Source: an uncultured Psychromonas sp. (GTDB taxonomy: Bacteria; Pseudomonadota; Gammaproteobacteria; Enterobacterales; Psychromonadaceae). Taken from it: a stretch of 43,488 nucleotides of DNA. Within the stretch, counting starts at the first letter, position 1, and each line of letters opens with the position of its first letter. The translations under genes and the position numbers were made by a program. The notes beneath the pieces were generated by a model. It did no database searches. It was not told the DNA's origin and was given only the letters and a program-made list of their open reading frames with translations. The DNA is taken from the NCBI RefSeq assembly GCF_947489755.1, contig NZ_CANLFB010000032.1, positions 1 through 43,488 on the forward strand, given 5' to 3'. Positions 36,483 through 43,488 of the stretch are shown here, piece by piece.

Positions 36483-37798
36483 TACTCTTCCTCAATAATG
36501 TAATCAGGGTTATTAATCTTAATATATGCTTCTTGACGAATTTCATTCAACCAAGCATAAGCCTCAGCAGGGAAACGTTGTCTAAAGATCATGGTGTAGG
36601 CTTTTTGTTTTGTTGCACTTTCTGTTGTATCAGATTCACGCTTATCAAGCACTTGCAGAATATGCCAGCCATGCATGGTATGGAACGGTTGGCTAATTTC
36701 ACCAATAGGTTGTGATTGTGCAAGATCTCTGAATTCAGGAACGTACATGTTTGGATCTGCCCAACCTAGTTCGCCACCTTTTACTGCTGAACCTGTATCT
36801 TGAGAATATTGTTTTGCTAATTCCTCAAAGGTTTTAGTGCCATCGACTATTTCTTGACGTAATTTTTCTAATAATTGTTTGGCTTTTTCATCACTCATGA
36901 TGATAGTCGGTTTAACTAATATATGACGAGCATTTACTTCTTCCGTCATCACGTTTTCACCGCCTTTTTTATCTAGAATTTGGATGATATGAACCCCCAG
37001 TCTAGAATTAAATGGTCCAATGATATCGCCTGGTTTATTGGTTTCTTTTAGATTTTCTACAAACAAACTTGGGATATCTTCCATTTTACGCCATCCCCAA
37101 TCACCGCCTTCTAATGCTTTAGGGCCTTCTGAATTGGCTAATGCTAGTTGTTTGATATCAGCACCATTTTCAAGTTCTTGTGCTAACTTTTGTGCTTTTT
37201 GATCAACGGCCAATTTTTTCTCTGCTGAAGCATCATCAGATAGTTTTAATAGGATATGTGCAAACTTAAGCTCGGTACTTTGTTCGCCTGCTTGATTAAT
37301 GCGGTCAACGACTTGCTCAACCTCTTGGTCTGAAATATTGATACGTCTACGCACTTGAATTTGACGTACTTCATTGATGGTTAATTCATCGCGAATATTA
37401 TTAACAAACGATTTGTAGTTAATACCAGAAGCCGTTAAATCAGCACGCATTTGAGCTAAGCTTTGGCCTTTTTTTTTCGCCATTTCTTCAATAGTTTGAT
37501 CTACTTGAGCATCATTGATGCGTAAACCAATACGTTCAGCTATTTGTAACTGTAATCTGTCGCTAATTAACTTATCGAGAATTTGTTTATCAATATTGCC
37601 TTGATTTGGTAGTGTCTCGCCGTTTTCTTTATAACGAGCGATTAAATCACGCTTCATATTTTTCATGTCACTTGTTAAAACAAGCTCATTATTGACAACT
37701 GCTTCAATTTTATCTAGCTGAACTTCAGCTGCATTAACAACGTGAGGTAAAGTCGTTGCTAAGATAAGTACACTTAAAAATTGTTTTGTTAATTTCAT
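36482..37798 (-). CDS. surA: Periplasmic chaperone/peptidyl-prolyl isomerase SurA
   Basis: A 438-residue periplasmic protein that escorts outer-membrane proteins to the BAM complex. A signal peptide ([23 protein letters not shown]) is followed by the N-terminal chaperone region, two parvulin domains (one with [11 protein letters not shown]...[16 protein letters not shown], one with [11 protein letters not shown]...[16 protein letters not shown]) and a C-terminal helix. Starts ten bases after lptD, its best-known client, in the same transcript. Confidence 0.96.
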   Translation of the reverse strand: MKLTKQFLSVLILATTLPHVVNAAEVQLDKIEAVVNNELVLTSDMKNMKRDLIARYKENGETLPNQGNIDKQILDKLISDRLQLQIAERIGLRINDAQVDQTIEEMAKKKGQSLAQMRADLTASGINYKSFVNNIRDELTINEVRQIQVRRRINISDQEVEQVVDRINQAGEQSTELKFAHILLKLSDDASAEKKLAVDQKAQKLAQELENGADIKQLALANSEGPKALEGGDWGWRKMEDIPSLFVENLKETNKPGDIIGPFNSRLGVHIIQILDKKGGENVMTEEVNARHILVKPTIIMSDEKAKQLLEKLRQEIVDGTKTFEELAKQYSQDTGSAVKGGELGWADPNMYVPEFRDLAQSQPIGEISQPFHTMHGWHILQVLDKRESDTTESATKQKAYTMIFRQRFPAEAYAWLNEIRQEAYIKINNPDYIIEEE

Positions 37799-37808
37799 TT
37801 TTTACCTA

Positions 37809-40220
37809 TTACTTTAAATAAAATGGACGACCGTAGTCGAATAAGCCATCTTCATAACCAGAGTCACCAACACCACCTAAGCCTGTTAATTCGAGCGTTA
37901 AACTCACACTGTTCTCAGTTTCCATATCGTCTTCAAAACTATCTTCATCTCCGTAATAAGAGAGCATATGTCTGTCATAGGTTAAACCAACAGCCCAACA
38001 ACACGATTGGTATTTAAGACCGATAATACTCTCATAACTGCTTTTATATTCAACATTATAATAATAGCTTGCGAACGTTGACCATTGTGTATCAATCGAC
38101 CAATTTACTTTTGTGCCAACCTGATTAACGATTTCATCCCAATCAGCATCTTCATCTTCTTTGTAATAACGGTAGCTTAATTGTGCGTAAGTATTATAAG
38201 CCCAACGTTTTTCAAAGGTCGTATTAGCACGCTGGATAAAGTTATCATCACTATCCCATTCAATTCCACCATGGAAGAAGTAATCGTTATCAAAGTTGAC
38301 ATCAATCTCACTGACGATAGACGATCTATTTACTTCTTTGTCGTCGTCATCGTCATCATCATCCGTAGGTAATACGGTACGAGATTCTGAAAAGTAATAG
38401 TTTTGACCAATGGCAAAACGTAACCTTTCTCTACCTTGATTATTTAAAAAGCTTGTTGATACGCCCAACGTTATTTGATCAGCTTCGGCTATTCTGTCAT
38501 AGCCAGAGTAGCGGTTATCACGAAATAGACCATAGTAATCTTGCTGCAGGGTGGTTGTATCGTATAAACCAATGCCTGATTGATCTTGATATGGCACGTA
38601 TAAATATTGTATTTGTGGTACTAATGTTTGACGGTAATCATCATCGAACCAAGAAAAGTCTCGTTCTAAATTAATCCCTGAATTAATTTTAAAAGAGGGT
38701 AAGTAGCGTACCGTTGATTCTTCTAAATCATCATACCAATCATATTTAGTGGCGTTATCTAAATCTTGTTCATAATAACTCAGCATGTATTTCAGCTCAG
38801 TATTAACAAACAATGAATCATAATAGAGTGGTAGAGATAACTTTGGTTCAACATGAATACGCGTTCCAGTGTAAACATCGTCATCGTTATGTTCAAAACG
38901 AGTGACTTCAGAATACCAATCAAATTGCAGACTCTTCCAATTTAAAGGCTGTGAGGCACTGAACGCTAACTTAGGCAATACAATATGTGGTGTGTCGTCG
39001 TCTTCATCAGTGTCATCACTATTGAGGACTTGAAAGTTACGTACTTCTAATTCAGCACTCCAATTTTTTTTGGTATAGTTTAAATTTGCATTTTGCAGTA
39101 ATTGGTTATCGCTTCGGCTACCGTAATCTGTGCTGATATCATTGAAATAATATTCATCACTAACTTTGTTGTAATCTACATTGAAGTTCCAATCTTCGGC
39201 AAAAGTCACATCATGATCGAAATGAACTAAGTAACGCTCGCCGATATCATCGCCGTCATCATCTTTACGGATTTTGTCATCATTCAAGTATTCTACTTGT
39301 AACGTTCCTGAGCCGACATCGAATAAATAACGGTATTCTGCTGCCACTAATAGACCACGGTTTTGCATATAAGTTGGTGTGATCGTCGCGTCTTGATTGG
39401 CGGCTATATTAATATAGAGAGGTTGGTTATAAGTGAAACCATTAACCGATGAAAACTCGTAGGTAGGGAATAATATTCCCGTTTTACGTTTGTCAGATAA
39501 AGGATAACTAATGTAAGGAAAGTAAAAAACCGGCACGTCTTTTATTCTTAGTACCGCATTATAAGCGGTGCCCATATCTGCTTCTTTATCAATATACAGT
39601 GTTGATGCATCTAAACTCCAAGTCACATCATTTGGTGGACAGGCAGTATAGCTTGATGAATTTAGTTCATATTGGCCTTGACCATTATCATAAATTCTAT
39701 CGGCACGACCTCGACCACCTTGGCCATGAAATTGATATTCAGTTTGAATTAAAGATGATTCATCTGTTCTGAAGTTTGTATTTATTTCATCTGCTGTTAA
39801 TGTCACTTGACCATCAACATAACGGGCGTTACCTATCGCATTGGCCTGCTCTGTCTTTCGGTTATAGATAAGCTTATCTGAATCTAAATATTTTTCACCT
39901 TGGACTGCGTTAACATCGCCTTCATAAAGAATCTCGCCATCTAATCCTCTGAGAGAATCGGCGTTAATACTAATTGGAATTTGGTTTCTATCTAAGTCAC
40001 TATTACTTTCAGTGATAGGGGGAACTTGCTGGTAACATTGTTTAAAATAAAAGTTTACATCACGCGGTACAGATTTTTCTTCTAAACTTTTTGAAGGGGC
40101 TTCTGACTCTGCTTCATTAGCTGAATTTAACGCTTCGTTTAGATCACTCGTATCCGTTTGCTGCGTAACTGCACTAGCAATAGGGGATAGAACAAATAAT
40201 AATGGTATTAATTTTAGCAT
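37809..40220 (-). CDS. lptD: LPS-assembly protein LptD
   Basis: An 803-residue outer-membrane barrel that inserts lipopolysaccharide together with LptE. ATG 40220 gives a proper signal peptide (MLKLIPLLFVLSPIASA); an ATG at 40250 would add ten residues before it. The periplasmic OstA/jellyroll domain (INADSLRGLDGEILYEGDV...QANAIGNARYVDG) is followed by the 26-strand barrel. Conserved YFPYISYPLSDKRKTGILFP opens the barrel and a late SCCW carries the cysteine pair. The barrel loops are notably acidic, including a run of eight Asp at about 38344-38367. First gene of lptD-surA-pdxA-rsmA-apaH; divergent from djlA. Confidence 0.96.
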   Translation of the reverse strand: MLKLIPLLFVLSPIASAVTQQTDTSDLNEALNSANEAESEAPSKSLEEKSVPRDVNFYFKQCYQQVPPITESNSDLDRNQIPISINADSLRGLDGEILYEGDVNAVQGEKYLDSDKLIYNRKTEQANAIGNARYVDGQVTLTADEINTNFRTDESSLIQTEYQFHGQGGRGRADRIYDNGQGQYELNSSSYTACPPNDVTWSLDASTLYIDKEADMGTAYNAVLRIKDVPVFYFPYISYPLSDKRKTGILFPTYEFSSVNGFTYNQPLYINIAANQDATITPTYMQNRGLLVAAEYRYLFDVGSGTLQVEYLNDDKIRKDDDGDDIGERYLVHFDHDVTFAEDWNFNVDYNKVSDEYYFNDISTDYGSRSDNQLLQNANLNYTKKNWSAELEVRNFQVLNSDDTDEDDDTPHIVLPKLAFSASQPLNWKSLQFDWYSEVTRFEHNDDDVYTGTRIHVEPKLSLPLYYDSLFVNTELKYMLSYYEQDLDNATKYDWYDDLEESTVRYLPSFKINSGINLERDFSWFDDDYRQTLVPQIQYLYVPYQDQSGIGLYDTTTLQQDYYGLFRDNRYSGYDRIAEADQITLGVSTSFLNNQGRERLRFAIGQNYYFSESRTVLPTDDDDDDDDKEVNRSSIVSEIDVNFDNDYFFHGGIEWDSDDNFIQRANTTFEKRWAYNTYAQLSYRYYKEDEDADWDEIVNQVGTKVNWSIDTQWSTFASYYYNVEYKSSYESIIGLKYQSCCWAVGLTYDRHMLSYYGDEDSFEDDMETENSVSLTLELTGLGGVGDSGYEDGLFDYGRPFYLK

Positions 40221-40441
40221 GAATAACTCACTACAAGTGCTTAGAAACATCAGAAAACGCTAAGCAGAAAACAACAATATAACCACGTATAATAAAGTAA
40301 ACCTTTGCTGGCTCCAATCTTTGATTGCTCATTACGAGAGTATTTTTGTTATTTAGTACAAATAATTGGCAAATCTGCGCATAGTTAGTCAAAATGTTCA
40401 GCAGTTTTACTATTTTCTTAATTTAAAGGTAATTATTAGTT

Positions 40442-41257
40442 ATGCGCATATGGGGCAAATTATTAGGTGGTTTTTTTGGATTTATGTTTGGGCACTTTTT
40501 CGGCCTAATCTTAGGTGTTTGGTTAGGCCATCGTTTTGATGTAGCAGTTGGTCGTAATTTCAATATGCAAGATGGCATATTAGGTGGTCGTGGAAATAGT
40601 GCCGATAAACAAAAAATATTCTTTGAAACAGCTTTCTCTGTCATGGGACATGTTGCTAAATCAAAAGGCAAAGTGACTCAAACAGATATTCAAGTTGCCA
40701 ATGCTTACATGGATCAAATGAATTTGCACGGTAATGCAAGAACACAAGCTCAGGCTGCTTTTACAGCAGGTAAAGCGGGTGATTTTGCGTTAGTTGAAAC
40801 GTTACAAGAATTTGTGCGCGTTTTACATGGCGAGCGTAATGTTCTGCAGATGTTTTTAGCGATACAGGTACAAGTTGCTTTTTCTGATGGAGAAATTGAT
40901 GAGAATGAAAAATTAATTCTCTATACGATTGCTGAAAACTTAAGCTTTTCTCGCTTTGAGTTAGATCGTTTAATTCAAATGATCCAAGGGCAACAGCATT
41001 TCCATCAAGGTGGTCAGGGCGGTCAACAACAGAATACGGCTCAATCTGAAGATGATGCTTATCAAGTGTTAGGTGTCGATAGCAGTTCAACGGATAAAGA
41101 GATAAAACGAGCTTACCGTAAATTAATGAGCCAAAACCATCCCGATAAGCTTGCTTCAAAAGGGTTACCTGAAGAGATGATGGAATTAGCGAAAGAAAAA
41201 ACGCAAGACATTCAAAAAGCTTACGAGCTTTTACGTACTAATCGCGGTTTTAAATAA
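40442..41257 (+). CDS. djlA: Membrane-anchored co-chaperone DjlA
   Basis: A 271-residue type III DnaJ protein. A single glycine-rich N-terminal helix (LLGGFFGFMFGHFFGLILGV) anchors it in the inner membrane, followed by a TerB-like helical domain (FFETAFSVMGHVAKSKGKVTQ...) and a Q/G-rich linker. The C-terminal J domain (DAYQVLGVDSSSTDKEIKRA) has the HPD motif at 233-235 that stimulates DnaK. Divergent from lptD, as in E. coli. The DUF2937 gene follows after two bases. Confidence 0.95.
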   Translation: MRIWGKLLGGFFGFMFGHFFGLILGVWLGHRFDVAVGRNFNMQDGILGGRGNSADKQKIFFETAFSVMGHVAKSKGKVTQTDIQVANAYMDQMNLHGNARTQAQAAFTAGKAGDFALVETLQEFVRVLHGERNVLQMFLAIQVQVAFSDGEIDENEKLILYTIAENLSFSRFELDRLIQMIQGQQHFHQGGQGGQQQNTAQSEDDAYQVLGVDSSSTDKEIKRAYRKLMSQNHPDKLASKGLPEEMMELAKEKTQDIQKAYELLRTNRGFK

Positions 41258-41259
41258 AA

Positions 41260-41796
41260 ATGTTATCGGTAATTAAACGCTATAGCTTACAACTTGTTTT
41301 TACGTTAAGTTTACTGCTAGGTTTGCAATTACCGAATTTTTTACAGCAATATGAATTACGTTTACAAGGTCACTTTGTAGAAGCTCAACAACATTTAGCT
41401 TCATTTCAATCACTGGCAGATAAATACTTTTCTGGTGATTTGAGTGCGTTGATGACAAAACATAAAAGTAGTAAAGATAGCCTGTATCGAGAAGAAGCAT
41501 TAGTCATCGAGAAAACGGCTTTACGAGTGGCATTTTTACAGCAAAAAATAGATAATTTAAATAAACCTATTTGGCATCGATTAGTCGCATTAACGCAACA
41601 AATCAAGGATCCTATTATTAAAGAAACATGGGCAGGTTATCAAGCCAATGTGTTACTTAATCAACAAGCTATTTTAGTGGGTGTCAGTGTCGCCATTATA
41701 TTAATGTTATCGCTTGAACTTTTTTTGTATCTTATCAAACTAGGATCTTTAACATTATTGCTTCGGATTAAAAATAAACCCAAGGTTACTTCTTGA
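41260..41796 (+). CDS. DUF2937 family membrane protein
   Basis: A 178-residue protein with an N-terminal helix (LQLVFTLSLLLGLQLPNFL), a charged helical middle (QQHLASFQSLADKYF...FLQQKIDNLNKPIWHRLVAL) and a C-terminal pair of hydrophobic segments (ILVGVSVAIILMLSLELFLYLI). This layout is that of DUF2937, of unknown function. It starts two bases after the djlA stop and is surely co-transcribed, but a shared function is not established. Confidence 0.8.
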   Translation: MLSVIKRYSLQLVFTLSLLLGLQLPNFLQQYELRLQGHFVEAQQHLASFQSLADKYFSGDLSALMTKHKSSKDSLYREEALVIEKTALRVAFLQQKIDNLNKPIWHRLVALTQQIKDPIIKETWAGYQANVLLNQQAILVGVSVAIILMLSLELFLYLIKLGSLTLLLRIKNKPKVTS

Positions 41797-41987
41797 CCGC
41801 TACATTTCTCTATTGGGGTTATTACCGCGGTAAATGAGTATCAAACCCATCTATATCAATTAATTTCTGCTTATAACGTTTTAATTTTGCATCTGTGCAA
41901 GTGCTTCTCTATTATTGTCTACTAATTATTTTAGCAATCATTTTATGGTGTTTTACACCTATAGACTTTTAAATCGGAGCTTAATAC

Positions 41988-43016
41988 ATGTCTACATTTT
42001 CTCTTGCGTTTGGTACAGCTACTAAAAATCGTGACCAAAAAATCATTGAAGCATTTTTCCCAAACCCAATTTTAAACCCAAATGAAGATTTAGTAGCGAC
42101 TATTGCTGCTATTACTGGTTATGAAGGTGGCAATCAAGTCATCGAAATTAAACCAGACGTTGCAGAGCAATTAGCTGCTGCATTTAATGGTGAAGATGAT
42201 ACCGATAATGCTGACTTTGCAGTGGCTGCTGCTAAATCAAAACAACCATTAGTATTAGTTATTCTAGCTACGGATGAAGCACCTCAAAGTGTTGCTGAAG
42301 GTTACTTAAAATTACAACTTATCTCTCATCGTTTAGTTAAACCACACGGTGTTGTTTTAGATGGTATTTTTGGTTTGCTACATAACATCGCATGGACAAA
42401 TAAAGGCCCGATCGATTTACCTGAATTAAAAGATCGTCAAATGAAAGCGCGTTTAAAAGGCAAAACTATCACGGTAGATTGTGTTGATAAATTCCCTAAA
42501 ATGGTTGATTACGTTGTACCTGCAGGTGTTCGTATTGCAGATACATCACGTGTACGTTTAGGCGCACACGTTGGTGAAGGCACAACTGTAATGCACGAAG
42601 GTTTTATTAACTTCAATGCAGGTACTACTGGTGTAAGTATGGTTGAAGGCCGTATCTCTGCGGGTGTTATGGTTGGCGAAGGCAGTGACATCGGTGGTGG
42701 TGCATCTATCATGGGTACGTTATCTGGTGGCGGTAAAATGATTGTTGCGATTGGCGAAAACAGCTTATTAGGCGCAAATGCAGGTTTAGGCTTCCCACTG
42801 GGTAATCGTTGTACTATCGAATCTGGTTTATACGTAACGGCTGGTTCTAAAGTTAAGATGTTAGACAATGAAGGTAACGACGCTGGTTTTGTTAAAGCGC
42901 GTGAACTATCTAATAAAGATGATTTATTGTTCCGTCGTAATTCAACAACAGGTCAAATTGAATGTTTAGTTAATAAGAGCGCAGTAGAACTAAACAGTAT
43001 GTTGCACTCTAACTAA
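41988..43016 (+). CDS. dapD: Tetrahydrodipicolinate N-succinyltransferase DapD, long form
   Basis: A 342-residue acyltransferase of the lysine/diaminopimelate pathway that succinylates tetrahydrodipicolinate. The gammaproteobacterial long form is recognized by its length (E. coli DapD is 274) and N-terminal FSLAFGTATKNRDQKIIEAF. The C-terminal half is a left-handed beta helix of hexapeptide repeats (GVRIADTSRVRLGAHVGEG, GRISAGVMVGEGSDIGGGAS, GENSLLGANAGLGF). GGAG lies eight bases upstream of the ATG. Monocistronic with the terminator at 43073-43098. Confidence 0.95.
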   Translation: MSTFSLAFGTATKNRDQKIIEAFFPNPILNPNEDLVATIAAITGYEGGNQVIEIKPDVAEQLAAAFNGEDDTDNADFAVAAAKSKQPLVLVILATDEAPQSVAEGYLKLQLISHRLVKPHGVVLDGIFGLLHNIAWTNKGPIDLPELKDRQMKARLKGKTITVDCVDKFPKMVDYVVPAGVRIADTSRVRLGAHVGEGTTVMHEGFINFNAGTTGVSMVEGRISAGVMVGEGSDIGGGASIMGTLSGGGKMIVAIGENSLLGANAGLGFPLGNRCTIESGLYVTAGSKVKMLDNEGNDAGFVKARELSNKDDLLFRRNSTTGQIECLVNKSAVELNSMLHSN

Positions 43017-43072
43017 GCCGCTTTTTATCGGTTTAAGTTAAAAGAAACATCAGTTAAAAATTGAAATTCTTT

Positions 43073-43098
43073 AAGGCTATCTTCGGATAGCCTTTTTT
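43073..43098 (+). terminator. Intrinsic terminator of dapD
   Basis: GGCTATC-TTCG-GATAGCC, a 7-base stem (9 with AA/TT) with a stable UUCG tetraloop, followed by six T. Confidence 0.93.
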
Positions 43099-43488
43099 GT
43101 ACCTGTTGTTCTGCCCTAGAAACATTTTTTATATGATTGAACCGATTTTTGCTGGTCAGTTGTTCGTTAACTATTTGTTTACTGCAATAAATTCTAATTA
43201 TTTAACCTTAATCCTGGCTAATAGAAGTAGATAAATTCAATTTAAAATCAATTGGTTATATTTTAATGATCAGAGCAGAGAGCTCTGTGCCATTCAAAGC
43301 GAGCTATTGAAGTAATAACAGTTATTGGAAAATTGATTAATGGAGAGGCTCACTAAAATAAACGTATTGCTTTGCTTATCTGGATCTGGGTTCAGTTATT
43401 CTGATTTATATTTAACCTGAGTTCTGGATAAGCAATAGCATTTATTAGACTGTCATCATCTCTAATTCACTTTTAGATACCTTAATAC
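43099..43488. other. Terminal gene-free gap with an imperfect inverted repeat
   Basis: 390 bases to the window end with no gene. TTGCTTATCTGGATCTGGG (from 43372) and CCTGAGTTCTGGATAAGCAA (to 43435) form an imperfect hairpin, nine bases exact at its base. TTTAACCT...CCTGGCTAATAG near 43200 resembles TTTAACCT...TCTGGATAAGCAATAG near 43411. This may be the edge of a repeat or insertion element continuing beyond the window. Confidence 0.35.

Noticed and set aside
42509-42868. 119-residue antisense frame within dapD
   Set aside because: Proline-rich shadow produced by the repetitive hexapeptide codons of dapD on the other strand.
1-43488. CRISPR array, tRNA or rRNA genes
   Set aside because: No regularly spaced direct repeats with unique spacers, and no cloverleaf or rRNA-like sequence was recognized in the gaps.

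Overview
The window is an AT-rich chromosomal segment from a gammaproteobacterium, most likely a marine, cold-adapted member of the Alteromonadales such as Psychromonas or a close relative. This is an inference from the gene order lptD-surA-pdxA-rsmA-apaH with folA and djlA beside it, rsmE-gshB-yqgE-ruvX, the long-form DapD, the PBPRA1643-type SEC-C protein and the general codon style. No rRNA, tRNA or CRISPR array was seen.

Layout. 1-8.8 kb is an accessory-looking stretch. It holds a broken transposase tail, a DMT exporter, a periplasmic PQQ-type sugar dehydrogenase and a bile-acid/sodium symporter homologue. A group II intron 3' remnant then abuts a three-gene minus-strand cassette (coiled-coil membrane protein with a frameshift, PRTase-like protein, NADAR protein), followed by two small membrane proteins. 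Gaps are large and carry degenerate dispersed repeats. 8.8-24.5 kb is a mixed zone of mostly single genes: SelO AMPylase, the folate-independent methionine synthase pair mesX-mesD, a PAS-GGDEF-EAL protein, grcA with a candidate FNR site, ung, a hemerythrin-like protein, a 2OG-Fe(II) oxygenase, an unknown membrane/coiled-coil protein, a peroxiredoxin-like protein, a second DMT exporter and a histidine phosphatase.

24.4-43.5 kb is a compact housekeeping region. It contains a LysE exporter with a DUF3087 protein, the rsmE-gshB-yqgE-ruvX operon, an MTHFR-like gene followed by the yjjP-yjjB exporter pair, a SEC-C protein, a DUF2333 protein and folA. The outer-membrane-biogenesis operon lptD-surA-pdxA-rsmA-apaH follows (without apaG), then divergent djlA with a DUF2937 gene, and dapD. 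Tight couplings (TAATG overlaps) occur at yqgE/ruvX, DUF3087/LysE, surA/pdxA and yjjP/yjjB.

The best candidate for an under-described system is the 4.5-6.9 kb cassette. It pairs a NADAR protein (ADP-ribose/NAD chemistry) with a PRTase-like protein of the type seen in biological-conflict loci, behind a small membrane coiled-coil protein whose reading frame is broken in a run of seven T residues. A group II intron end forms its distal border and contributes to the NADAR stop codon. The function is inferred from domain types only.
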